Of a stretch of 64,000 bases of DNA, positions 45,701 through 54,328 are shown piece after piece. The notes below the pieces were generated by a model. It was not told the DNA's origin, did no database searches, and saw only the letters and a program-made list of their open reading frames with translations. The stretch's first letter is position 1. The number at the start of each line of letters is the position of its first letter. The translations under genes and the position numbers were made by a program. The stretch lies in the NCBI GenBank assembly GCA_947579605.1, contig OX388317.1, forward strand, positions 12,357,384-12,421,383, written 5' to 3'. This stretch comes from Athripsodes cinereus (Eukaryota; Arthropoda; Insecta; Trichoptera; Leptoceridae).

Positions 45701-48700
45701 CTACAGTTATACACCAAATATAATTCACTCGATTTCGGGTGTTTTCCCCATGGAGACCCGGCAAAGAATTAGCCTCCCACACTTTTCCGTTAGTGCTCGA
45801 ATGGCCTATAAAAGGCAGGTGTCCTGAATGTTTTAATTTTTGTTTGACACAGAGAGACACGTTGCACGTTTATTACATGTAGCTGGACCCGAAGTCAAAA
45901 CACATTTTAGCGTTACGTTTTGTTCCGTTAGCGTTCAAATATAGACGACGCGACGTTGCGAGCAGGTGTCAATTTCGTAGCTAAAATACGCTATAGTTAC
46001 GAAAATTGTCACATTGGCGCAACGTCGTCTATATCCGAACGATTGCGACACGAAAGCGTAACGCTAAAATGTGTTTTGACTTAGGCCCCTGGTCTGGAGG
46101 TTACTCTACTTGTGGGATATGCCATGATTGTGTAGTAGTTGTGTTTTGCCATAAAATTAGAGAAAGAAGAAGATACAATTAAATTATTTCTGATTGGTTG
46201 AATAAGTACAAGAAATATATTTTTTAAAGATGTACCTATCTGGGTTTTTGTTATAAATCCAAATACAACTTTCACAGTAAGCTAAAAGCTTATGTCGTGA
46301 GAGGGGAGTTTGCCGGCACCTGGTATCGAACCGCGCACCTCTTGTACGTGAGGCCGAGACTACTTCCGGACTACCGACGAACTCGAATCTTAGAGCGTGC
46401 TTGTTTTAATTTCCATCATTGTACCTAGCTAAGCACTTATTTTCTTTCGAATAATCTTGAATAATATTATAATGACATAATAATAATATACTTATAATAT
46501 ACCAAAATACCATGGTAAAGACCTATACAATGATAACAATTTTGTATCATTCAATTCTTACCAATGTTCCGTAATAATGAGCTACGTGACATTTTTCGAT
46601 TTTGTGTTACGTGAATTACTCCATCCAATGTCGTCAGCATGAATAATGTCGCATATCAATATGTAGTTACGTTCAATATGTTGATAATGATGATGATGAT
46701 TACGGTATAGAATGTAAACGAGAATACCGAGTTCTTATAGAGGGTATTTTTATCTCATCAAACGTTTAAATCGTCTAGAAGCAGAGCAGGATGTATAAAT
46801 TAATTATATTATACGAATTAACTCAAACGTGTATCTCTTTATTTACACCATCACAACATCTCCCAAAAATGAGTAACCCATTACAATAACTGTGTGTGAT
46901 AAACATACAGATCGTTCTTTCCGTTTCAATAAAAAGATTTATTCTCGGTGTTTTACTAATATTTTACAGGGTGCTCAAAAACTTAAAGAAAACATTAGGA
47001 GACTTACCTAAACTTTGTCGCGAGCTTTACGGGACGAATATTTATAAATGTTTATATGAAGATTATCAAATATAATATAGGATCTTTTATTCATTTATTA
47101 TACCTACTTATTTCGCTAATGATAAACACAAAATTTGTCGTTTGCAATGTATCATGTTTTGTCATCGCTGGGCCCTACCCCCAAATATAGAATATAATAC
47201 ACACACATACGTAGGACATAATACAATAAGATAAAAATGTATACTTACCTAATGATGTCATGTAATAATGGTTCACACAGTAAATCCTCAATACCAGTCA
47301 CTCGAAAATCTAAAACAATACAAGGAAATACTAATTCCTAAATCTAATCTTACAATTGTTTTTATTTTTTGAACATATACGTAGGTATCTGTTATGTTTA
47401 CATATGCAGAAAAACAAGTAGACTCGATACAATATATTGTATTGAGCTTACAAGAAGTCCGCTCCATGTCATTCATCGTTAAATTTAAGAATTTTACGAG
47501 TACGTTTTATGTACCACTTTAGTTAGGGATACAAATATCCAAATACACTGACGATAAGGAAAAAAACTCTTACTATCCCAGCAAAAACTTTTCATGTATA
47601 TATTTTATTCAATGTTTGAAGGGCATCCAATCGTTGCAGGGATTTAATGAATAACTACATATAAAATGTTCTGCTGTATTACGTATGTAATAATTATGAA
47701 GACGAATATTGTAAGTAAATGTTGTAACTGTGACTGTTGCTTGTACACTGTACAGGGAACTGTAAGTTAAGTAAGAAAATAATAATATACAATCTCTGAG
47801 TAAATAAATTAATTACAAAGAATAGAAAGCCATTTGCAAAGATCTTGTCTTTGTAGAAAAATGATCGTTCCCATGCCAGCGCACAGACATAGCGACGCCA
47901 TTTTAACAATGATATTTCAACCATTTTGTTGTGTCATTTTTCTTATATTACATTACATTATGTATTATTATTACTACTACTTAGTATTTTTGCAACTTTC
48001 TTAAAAGAAATAATTCTTCATTTTTTGTTGTTGTCCATTTGTTTAGTACTTGCACACAGTTTTAATGTAATGTCCTCCACCGTTCTTTACAAGTTTATTT
48101 TATAATGGAAGTATAAAATAAAATACGACCAACTTTTCTCCAAGTTAAGAAACATGAAATATTATTAAGCTACTGCTTGTTTTTTTTATTTCTTCACTTC
48201 ATTGCTCGCGAATAATCTAATTAATTTCTTTTATTTTGCCACCTTAAAATTTCTTTAAGAAACCCAAGCATTGAATACACATCTTCACTTTACATTTACT
48301 TATATTTATCCTGCTCAGTTTGTAGACATATTTTTCCTCTGAATACATAATTATCGTTATCATCTATATTAGAATTACATTATAATACGTATCTTCGACA
48401 GAAGACACACTGCGAATCAGTCTATTGATATACAGAAAATAAAAGGTGTTCCAAAGCTTACGAATTGGCTTTCGACAGATATTCGAAAATATGGAAATGG
48501 CATAATAATAAAATTAGGTTTGGGCACGTGGAAAGAATGAATGAGGACAGAATGACCAAGAAGATATATTTGGCTGAGAAGAATGGTGCTCAGAGACGTG
48601 GACCGAGAATCAAATGACAAGATCATTTAAATCAAATCCTACAGGACGGTCACGTGTTGGGCACATTGAACAGGAGAGCATGCATGAGGAATTGTGTGAC

Positions 48701-50258
48701 AGTGACGGAAGCGAAAGACGTATGCAAGGATAGAAGGAAGTGGCGCTCGATCCCTTCTGCCTACCCCGCAAGGGAAGCGCCGTGATGGTATGTATATATG
48801 TATGCATAATAATAAAACTTTATATCTATACCATCACAGCACGTTTCATAAGTACCTATCCTAGTCAGTCAAATATCTGAATGTAATAAACATACAGGTT
48901 TAATTTCCTATACCTATGTACCATGTAGAAAAATAAGACATTCAGGACGAGCGTATTTTCTCATTAAAAAAAACATATTTATAATTAAATTTTTTTTATT
49001 TGTCTTATTTCTTACATAAAGCGACATTTTTTTCGAATAAACCTTAATACTTCCTAGAATACTCTCAAACAAGGTGATATAATAGTATAACCAATCAGAC
49101 ATATCTATTGGAGAACCATGTTTACAAAATGTAACATTGGACAAAATCTAGACTGAAGAAATGAGAAAGGAGTTCTCCAATCGTGATACCTGATTGGTTT
49201 TGCTATCTGCGCGTTATATCCAAATCCAGTTAAACAAAAAAAAAATGAAAATATTATTAGCAATATAATATACCTGTGTCGTGAAAATGTTGTATCCGTT
49301 TAAAGGTATTGGCGCTATGGACCTTCTGCTTGAAAATGCAAGACTCTGCATAACATTACATAACATATTTTCTATGTTAATTTGTATTATTGTAAACAAT
49401 GTACAGTGAAGAATAAAATAAATAAATAACAGATTGTATAGGTTTGTTTCATTAGTTTTATTTTTATTTTAGATTCGTCATGATAAAGCGAGAAACAAAG
49501 TTCGCAAATGGGAGTCCGTATTGGTGAGAGTATACAAAACTACCTCCAAAACTCAAGTAGAGCTGGCTAGAGTCAGAGACAGTCTGTGGGACTTTTACTG
49601 CACTATTTGTAAGCAGAAAGGTAAAATTGTTGATTCTTTATTGTCATATTTTTTTTAATCCTTATATAGATAGATATTTCCAATGCAATATTCCTTACGA
49701 CCTGAATGATCCTCTTTCATACGACAAGGATGTTATTAGATCGTTAGGAATCAATGACGTACCCATATTTTTTACCCAGAGATATTAGCTGACATCTCTG
49801 TAGGTGCTATTTTTGCACATGTAAAAAAACACCTGCCACTTAATAAAAACGCCCTTCTAACAAGTGTTTTGGGATGATGTTTCTCAATTTAGACGGAATT
49901 GATCTAAATAGAGAAGATTTACTTCCACTTTATTCTATCGAGAGGAATTGTCAAGGAAAAAAGAAGAAATCATATTTTCATCTTCATATTTATACCACAT
50001 CAATTAAAATGTCAGCCTTATTGCATCATTTATAATTAATTTAATGAAATTATGATTATGATGTGTGCAGACATTTGCCTAATTTTTTTTTTATTTCCAG
50101 GTATGGAACCAACGGCATCTCCAGAAGATTACGATACCCAACTTATTTATGTGTACAAGGGAATTTTGGAACTTAGATCAATCGTCACAAACATCAACAA
50201 AATCATGGCCAAACAATTAGATTCGAACATCATACAAACTCCAACTGGAGAATCATAG
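36731..50258 (+). CDS. CCDC42/CFAP73: CCDC42/CFAP73-family coiled-coil axonemal protein, seven exons
   Basis: Family members (MIA2 in Chlamydomonas) belong to the modifier-of-inner-arms complex on ciliary and flagellar axonemes, and CCDC42 is needed for sperm tail formation. Exons: 36731-36846, 37075-37276, 37786-37959, 40170-40248, 41083-41222, 49473-49620, 50101-50258. All introns are GT-AG, the phases agree (2, 0, 0, 1, 0, 1), and the spliced frame is 338 codons plus TAG; human CCDC42 has about 316. Residues about 57-175 match DUF4200: KWESLRERQHKLRYTFIKFN followed by KLLCENQNKRERAKAQ across the exon 2-3 junction. The family's YxSLxxTRxxxM block spans exons 4-5 (YESLARTKFMM), and NNTLAQLRIRHDKARNKVR spans exons 5-6. 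Most of the chain is predicted coiled coil with no membrane segment. A mariner lies in intron 3, SINE-2 and a foldback relic in intron 4, and many repeats in the 8.25-kb intron 5. Choice between the CCDC42 and CFAP73 paralogues is not possible here. Confidence 0.9.
37470..37560 (-). mobile_element. SINE-2 fragment in intron 2
   Basis: TTTTATAAACCCAAATACAC, then CCTAAGGCATTTCACCCG, TTGTACACCTTTCACAGTA match the 3' body of SINE-2 in minus orientation. The tRNA head is missing. Confidence 0.5.
38148..39439 (-). mobile_element. mariner-like transposon, 1292 bp
   Basis: Complete ends: CGAGGCATGCCTTTTAAGTT TTGTCGTTT at the left and its inverted counterpart (one mismatch) at the right. TA dinucleotides flank both sides (38146-38147 and 39440-39441). 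The length and single intronless transposase gene are typical of mariner. It lies in intron 3 of the CCDC42/CFAP73-like gene, in opposite orientation. The near-identity of the two ends suggests a fairly recent insertion, although the transposase is disabled. Confidence 0.95.
38213..39265 (-). pseudogene. mariner transposase, disabled
   Basis: It would catalyse cut-and-paste transposition. It starts MNLSKENVRAIIFYNFRRGL. The two N-terminal helix-turn-helix segments are intact (second one RHVTYLEIEALLGISGTTIQ). The chain reads to SGD, where the Glu of the usual GDESW motif is replaced by a TAA stop at about 38780-38782. It resumes WIYAYDPDSKQQSTIWVFQD and contains LHHDNASSH (second catalytic Asp). 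A frameshift follows YLSR. The third Asp region PPYSPD is in another frame and is followed by a one-base C insertion before SPNDFF. The end FERMEKCIKL-EYFEKQ is the normal mariner C-terminus. So there is one nonsense change and two frameshifts relative to a DD34D transposase. Confidence 0.92.
39497..39612 (+). mobile_element. Family C retroposed sequence, copy 2
   Basis: CCTTCAAGCCTGCTCAGTGG, TTCTCGTGAGGACAA, GTAAATAGGAGTCCATGGCT CCTGAAATATC and GAGGTGAGTCTTTCTTCAA, colinear with 30968-31078. It lies 57 bp beyond the mariner within intron 3. Confidence 0.7.
40490..40680 (+). mobile_element. tRNA-derived SINE-2, copy 3 (intron 4)
   Basis: The only plus-strand copy: GTTCGTCGGAAGCCTGGAGG TAGAGTCTC, B-box GTGGTTCGATCCCAGG, CTCCCCTTTCACGACACAAG, TTACTGTGAAAGGTG, TTTGGGTTTATAATAAAACCC, poly-A of about 20 bp. 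It lies directly next to the truncated foldback element, whose 5' end abuts the poly-A. Confidence 0.88.
40685..40846 (+). mobile_element. Foldback element copy 3, 5'-truncated
   Basis: The inner left arm (TTCTTTATTGAGAGAGGCGA then CTTTCGTTTTATAAGG), a short loop, the full right arm (TAAGACGAAAAACTTTCC through TTTCGTTTTGG) and the unique tail TTTCTACTACCTAAACACCG ACACAGTGAAT. The outer left arm is missing, while the tail end is intact. Arms have diverged from each other. 5' truncation with an intact 3' tail is the expected outcome of target-primed reverse transcription (inference). Confidence 0.7.
41930..42380 (-). mobile_element. Probable LINE 3' region, minus orientation
   Basis: It begins with a (TTTA)n tract (41932-41958), the minus view of a poly-A-like tail. 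About 400 bp of strikingly C- and A-rich, G- and T-poor plus strand follow (for example CCGCACCAAACAAGCACC). Such strand asymmetry is common in non-LTR retrotransposon 3' UTRs. No ORF2 motif was recognised, so the call rests on composition and tail. Confidence 0.4.
42745..42965 (-). repeat. Family A copy, minus orientation
   Basis: TTACACCATCGTGGCATCTC, CCACAAATGGGGCAGCCAAC, AGACAAACTGCACGTAATAA, GGGTGACATACTTCGTCGC and ACTCAAAATTATTCAAAGAG, colinear with 4835-5115. Confidence 0.75.
43747..44029 (+). mobile_element. Foldback element copy 2, complete
   Basis: A left arm of about 114 bp begins AATAATGCAATTTGAAACAAG and includes AGAGACGTCTTTCGACTTAT and AAGGTCATTATCAAT. A loop of about 17 bp follows (43861-43877), then the right arm to 43995. 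The arms pair with only one or two mismatches (for example TTAATTCGCAG against TTATTTCGCAG). A non-palindromic tail ATGGAATTCTACTAC, then CACCGACACAATTA (43996-44029) follows. The flanks are an exact 12-bp repeat ATAAAAAGTCAC (43735-43746 and 44030-44041). No coding sequence and no poly-A. Confidence 0.88.
45515..45612 (+). mobile_element. Decayed SINE-2 fragment
   Basis: TTTTGAATCCTCCCGCTGCC, TTCACTTCACCGTCACGACG C and TTTCAAACCCGAAATTATCT follow the SINE-2 order in plus orientation with heavy divergence. Confidence 0.45.
45745..46140 (+). repeat. Family A copy interrupted by a Harbinger-like MITE
   Basis: The left part (to 45885) has CCCGGCAAAGAATTAGCCTCC, TAAAAGGCAGGTGTCCTGAA and TTTATTACATGTAGCTG. 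The right part resumes at 46089 with CTGGTCTGGAGGTTACTC, ACTTGTGGGATATGCCATG and ATTGTGTAGTAG. Comparison with intact copies (TAGCTGGTCTG) shows that only CTG was duplicated. Confidence 0.78.
45886..46088. mobile_element. Harbinger-like MITE, copy 3
   Basis: 203 bp. Left end GACCCGAAGTCAAAACACAT; right end, inverted, GGGCCTAAGTCAAAACACAT. The interior pairs GACGACGCGACGTTGCG with CGCAACGTCGTC. It is flanked by CTG at 45883-45885 and 46089-46091. Because it sits in a known repeat, the pre-insertion site is visible and confirms the 3-bp duplication. Confidence 0.88.
46222..46385 (-). mobile_element. tRNA-derived SINE-2, copy 4
   Basis: TCTGGGTTTTTGTTATAAAT, ACTTTCACAGTAAGCTAAAAG, AGGGGAGTTTGCCGGCACCT, GGTATCGAACCGCGCACC and ACCGACGAACTC, colinear with the other copies. 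It lies about 80 bp beyond a family A copy. Confidence 0.82.
46845..47000 (-). repeat. Family A fragment, minus orientation
   Basis: TTTACACCATCACAACATCT, CCCAAAAATGAGTAACCC, TGATAAACATACAGATCG and TTTTACAGGGTGCTCAAAAA keep the family order with many changes. Confidence 0.55.
48420..48800 (+). pseudogene. LINE ORF2 C-terminal fragment
   Basis: The plus strand reads RFGHVERMNEDRMTKKIYLA, then EKNGAQRRGPRIK-stop, LNQILQDGHVLGTLNRRACM, RNCVTVTEAKDVCKDRRKWR and SIPSAYPAREAP before a stop. This order (GHVxRMxxxRxxKxxY, RGRPR, RACM-xxVMTVxEAK, CxDRxxWRS, YPAR) is a well-known lepidopteran LINE C-terminus. One in-frame stop replaces part of the RGRPR motif. An AATAATAAAACTTTAT tail follows. It is a different LINE family from 16008-16297. 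Confidence 0.8.
48830..48950 (-). repeat. Family A fragment, minus orientation
   Basis: CTATACCATCACAGCACGTT, GTAATAAACATACAGG and AATAAGACATTCAGGACGAG preserve the family order. It starts where the LINE fragment at 48420-48800 ends. Confidence 0.6.
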
Positions 50259-51975
50259 CTTGGAACAGAAAACTGTAAAAAATACTCCTTGTCATAAAGT
50301 TCATTCACTTATACATACACCTATACTACTATAGATATTTTAATTTACATTATTAAAACGTACATATTATAGGTATCTTTGATTTGGGTCATAACGTTAT
50401 GATGTTATATGAACAGATCAATATTACATAACATACTATACAACATAGATTATATTCTGGCTCTGTTCATCAGGTGTAGTGGATAAAGCCGAGAGGACAG
50501 AGATCAAGCCCTGTAGATCCTAGAGGTCAGTTCTAACGCTCCGCTTTCAGTTGTCTTCGTTTCATATGGTGACCTCTAACATACATGTTATATCACATCA
50601 CACACATAGAAGCTCTCTCGGCACACTGAACTTAATGGCAAGGAAAATAATACTCACCATGTTGTGTATGTAGTTATTATTAAATTGATATAATCTTTAT
50701 TCACTCATATGAAATATTGTGTTGGTTTTCTAAATTTATATTAATCATTCAATCTTATTTTTATTTCATCCTTAACATTGCTATTGAGAAAACAATAAGT
50801 TCTTGTTCGTTAAATTCTACGCAAAAGATTGTGATCTCATACAAAACCCTTTATATTACGAAAAAAGGTTTACTTTTTGACTGAATTTTCACATCAATAT
50901 AAATACAGAATGCCTTTTTGCCCTGCGTCATTATTCACTATCCGCAGCAAGAACGTGTAAACATGCATTATATAAAACTAAAAAATATAAGTAATCATAG
51001 ATTTTAAATTTAAAGGAAAATTTTATGGGAGTAAATTTGTCAGAACGAAATAATTTACGTACGTTTCCTAATTTATATTTTGTCATATTTTTTCATAAAT
51101 ATTTTCTCGAACTACTTTCTTAAATTACAACAGAAGTAGATTTATTATTAAATAAGGGATTTGAATCTTTTCTAGACTATTGAATACGTCGAAATTGGAA
51201 TGAAAGCAAAATTGTTAATTTATTTTCAAAATGAAACAACAACACATTGTATTTCTTTATAAATCCTATTTATTTCTTAACAATATTATGTGTAGAAAAG
51301 TTAAACGATTGTAGTCTTAAATAATTAATTCAATTTTTCTCTCTGTACAATTGTTCTCAGTTAGCTTTCACATTTAATATTCAGCAATAAAACTTTTATT
51401 TCACCAAGTAATCCAAAATTACTTCATTTAGTAGCTTTTACACAAAAATATTCATAAATCGGTACATATAGATAGGGATACAAATTTTTATAAATCCATT
51501 TTATGTTTTGAAATAACATATACCTAAAGAAAAACCAATTCGAAATTTGGTGTAAATAAGGACATTTTACGTAAATTCAATTGTTTTTTTTTAATGAAGA
51601 CCATTATTCCTGTCAACATTTCTTTATTTAAATCTTTGTCATCTGTATTTCACGTAAATATTTAAGAGAAAACACATTTAATTTCTATCTTTCCAATAAT
51701 ATTAATAAAATATAACTACTTGTGCACTTATGTTTATATTACACATTAGATGACTGAAATAATAGGTAGGTATATTTTAATTTTCTTTTCGGAAGATGCT
51801 GGGTATATTCATATAGTAAGAAATAAAAAGTTCCATTTGATTCCATTTTACATCTGCAAGCAAATATTGGTCTAATGAACCGTGGTATTAACAATGCGTA
51901 ATGGGAAAATGGGCAGTTAAACATTTAAGGCTAGTATGCTATGTATATGTACGTTATTATTAAGGCGAAATATAT
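50259..51975. other. 3' flank of the CCDC42/CFAP73-like gene; nothing else recognised
   Basis: No AATAAA is found in the first 100 bp; an ATTAAA lies near 50350. A GC-richer patch at 50465-50640 (GTGTAGTGGATAAAGCCGAG) was considered as a tRNA-like SINE head, but the B-box does not fit. No gene was recognised. Confidence 0.4.
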
Positions 51976-52218
51976 GTGAATGTGTTGTATGTTCTATTAT
52001 ATTGTTTTATGTTTGTAGTAGTCTTCTGTCAGACCGAGATTTTAATCTCTGAATTGATGGCGGTCATTGGAGCTGAATGCTATACTAACAACCCTACTCG
52101 ATGTATAAACATCGACAAATTGACAAAAAACATCGATTTAAAAAACGCAACACTACAATGTCTTATATCATTTTCTATTGTCTTTTATGGATTGAACCTA
52201 TTTCCAGAAAACTCTTAA
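51976..52218 (+). CDS. Small secreted-type ORF, hypothetical
   Basis: An 80-codon intact frame starts MNVLYVLLYCFMFVVVFCQT, which resembles a signal peptide with a plausible cleavage after the C-Q region. It is followed by about 60 residues with cysteines at ECYTNNPTRC and LQCL, and ends LNLFPENS. It has no recognised family. Single-exon small secreted peptides exist in insects, but a hydrophobic start is also easy to obtain by chance in AT-rich DNA. No promoter or polyadenylation evidence was found. I rate it as a weak candidate. Confidence 0.15.
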   Translation: MNVLYVLLYCFMFVVVFCQTEILISELMAVIGAECYTNNPTRCINIDKLTKNIDLKNATLQCLISFSIVFYGLNLFPENS

Positions 52219-53311
52219 TAATTTACTTAAACAGCTATTATTGTCCACTCATGAATATGTGCCATCCCATGTTTCCAGGTAACTCTATCCTGGACTTTCT
52301 GCCACCAGTGATTATTTTAATATCATTAGACCATCGTGCAAGAGGTCAATATGATTCCTTATACATAATATTAAAGCATATTCTTTAGGAAGTGCACATT
52401 ATACAAGTATATAGATGAATTTAGAAAGCAAAAAATTACAGTCAGGTTTTTAATTAAAGAATTACACGATATTTTCATCTGATATAAAAAAAACCTACAT
52501 CAAATTATTTTTTCACGAATTATCTAAACAACTTATTTAAACGACGCCATTTTAGGAGTCCCAACTTTTCGTAAAGTTTTTCTAGAATTTTACTTACATA
52601 ATTACCTGCCTATTATTACAGATAATGTACATCAAACCCTTTCCAATACATGATAGAATCGGAGGTAATTAAAAGTTCTTGTTATTAAAATAGTAATAGA
52701 CATTCTTATTGGTGGACTTCGATTACTCCAATGACATAACAAGAGTGTGCACCTTTTCTTATGAAAAAATAAAATCGTTTTACTTGAGATGATAACTGTT
52801 AGAATGATGTCGCTTTCTAACATATTATCATTTCGTAATAAAATCATATAGTACAACAATGTGCTAGAAAGGGACAGCTCTTTAACTATAACTTTCTCAG
52901 GTGGCACGTTTTTTCAAATCAAGTGCACGGTCTTGTTATGTAAAATGTTACAGAAAAGCTCACATCGTGTTTTCATCGAATCGAAGTATCTGCATGAAAT
53001 TCACACCCCTGTTGGCACTAGTGTACACATTTGCACATAGGGTAATATAAATATAATACATAATATAGTAAAGGGACACATGGACATTTAATCAAGAATT
53101 ATAATGTTGCCTACGTACTAAACATCCTCATACAATATAATATGTAGGTAGCTATATAAACACTGTCAACAATGTCATTATATTGTACAATGAACCTGAT
53201 TTATTCACACACACACACATACATAATATTACATCGTATTCTGTTAGTGTTCATGTGTTTATTGTTTACCAGGCCTCTACATCACACATGTTGGAATTAA
53301 ATTTAAAGCTG
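52219..53311. other. Mostly unrecognised; possible LINE scrap at 52245-52335
   Basis: The minus strand near 52270-52330 reads WWQKVQDRVTWKHGMAH, reminiscent of LINE ORF2 C-termini but too short to classify. Nothing else was recognised. Confidence 0.3.
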
Positions 53312-53515
53312 ACTTATTGCCAAAAAGAGCACTGCTCTTCCTTCCGCAAGAGTTCCGACGTCCGGACGACCTCTTTCTCAATACACTTTTTCTATAACAA
53401 CGACATCGGAGCACTGGTAATGTGGGAGGAGGTTACGCAATTGGCGCAGGGTCACTCTGAATGGAGAAGGCTGGTTTCTACCCTGTGCCCCCGAAAGAAG
53501 CGTTGAGGGCGATGA
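53312..53515 (+). pseudogene. LINE ORF2 C-terminal fragment
   Basis: The same family as 16008-16297: CCAAAAAGAGCACTGCTCTT, ACGACCTCTTTCTCAATAC, GGAGGAGGTTACGCAATTGG and CTGGTTTCTACCCTGTGCCC, ending at a stop followed by GGGCGATGATGATT. The end of the frame reads EEVTQLAQGHSEWRRLVSTL. The copy is 5'-truncated. Confidence 0.8.
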
Positions 53516-53612
53516 TGATTATCAAAACTTTTAGTACAGTATAGTGATAAGCAGAAGCTGTTGGTGGGTTGGATAATTAAGGGTGCAGTGAAATTGCTTA
53601 CTTACTTTACTT

Positions 53613-53820
53613 TTCGGGTCCGGACTTCAGACTAAGAGTTGGGGTGACAAGGTGCAAAAGTAACCAACGGAAGTGGGGCTTTTTGGATGGAGAGGACGCT
53701 AGCTGCGACTGCGGGGAGGGGCATTGACTCTCACCTATTGCAATGTCCGCTGATGCGGAATGCATGTAATGTGAGTGACCTGATGATGGCGAATGACAAG
53801 GCGATATACGTCGCTGCATA
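53613..53820 (+). pseudogene. Retrotransposon C-terminal Cys-His fragment
   Basis: The plus-strand frame reads RLRVGVTRCKSNQRKWGFLD and GEDASCDCGEGH, then a stop, followed by further residues in the same frame. A CxCG-x(n)-H segment near the end of a LINE ORF2 (C-x-C-x-x-x-x-x-x-HhhxxCP type) is common in insect jockey-like elements. Several stops show decay. Confidence 0.5.
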
Positions 53821-54328
53821 CTGGAGTGGCAGTGGAATTAAAAAAATACTTTCGTATCAAAAATAAAACGCCGATTTGCCTTCTCATCCATCATGACGAA
53901 GAAATATGCATCATATTATTTTTCGTGAATATTTTATTGGAATGACGTATTAACAGTAAATTTATTGAATCACTCCACTTTAATGCTCCTGAGAAAATAC
54001 CGTGGCTGGTAATATGCTGATATAATTCAATATTATCAACAACAATTTTGCTGCTAGTCCAGAGTGATAGAGAGTATTATACTTTCAATCCTGAACTCGG
54101 ATTCCGCTGCCCATTATTCACTCACGATACAAACTATTGCTTAGTGTGGGGGTGTATTTGGATATTACAAAAAACAAATTCATCTTTCAAAGTTAAAATG
54201 GCTACAAAATATTGTGAAAGAAGTCCCTACATGTGTTTTTTTTTTTAATTCTTATGTGTAAGTATGTTTGTTTATTCGTTATACGTCTACATAGACAAAA
54301 TATTATCCGGAAAGTAAATTATCACTTT
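53821..54328. other. Nothing recognised
   Basis: The open frame at 54048-54248 has no motif or splice context. Confidence 0.4.

Larger units (their letters stand above)
41223..49472. other. Intron 5 of the CCDC42/CFAP73-like gene
   Basis: 8.25 kb, about 20 times the neighbouring introns, filled with repeats: an AT-tailed LINE-like segment (41930-42380), family A copies, a foldback element, a Harbinger-like MITE, SINE-2 copies and a LINE ORF2 scrap. Outside those I see no exon. Open frames at 42041, 42393, 42595 and 42749 fall in repeat-like or unassigned sequence. Confidence 0.7.

Noticed and set aside
50465..50640. Possible third tRNA-derived SINE (GTGTAGTGGATAAAGCC...)
   Set aside because: The B-box position has ATCAAGCCCTG, which does not fit, and no second copy was found.
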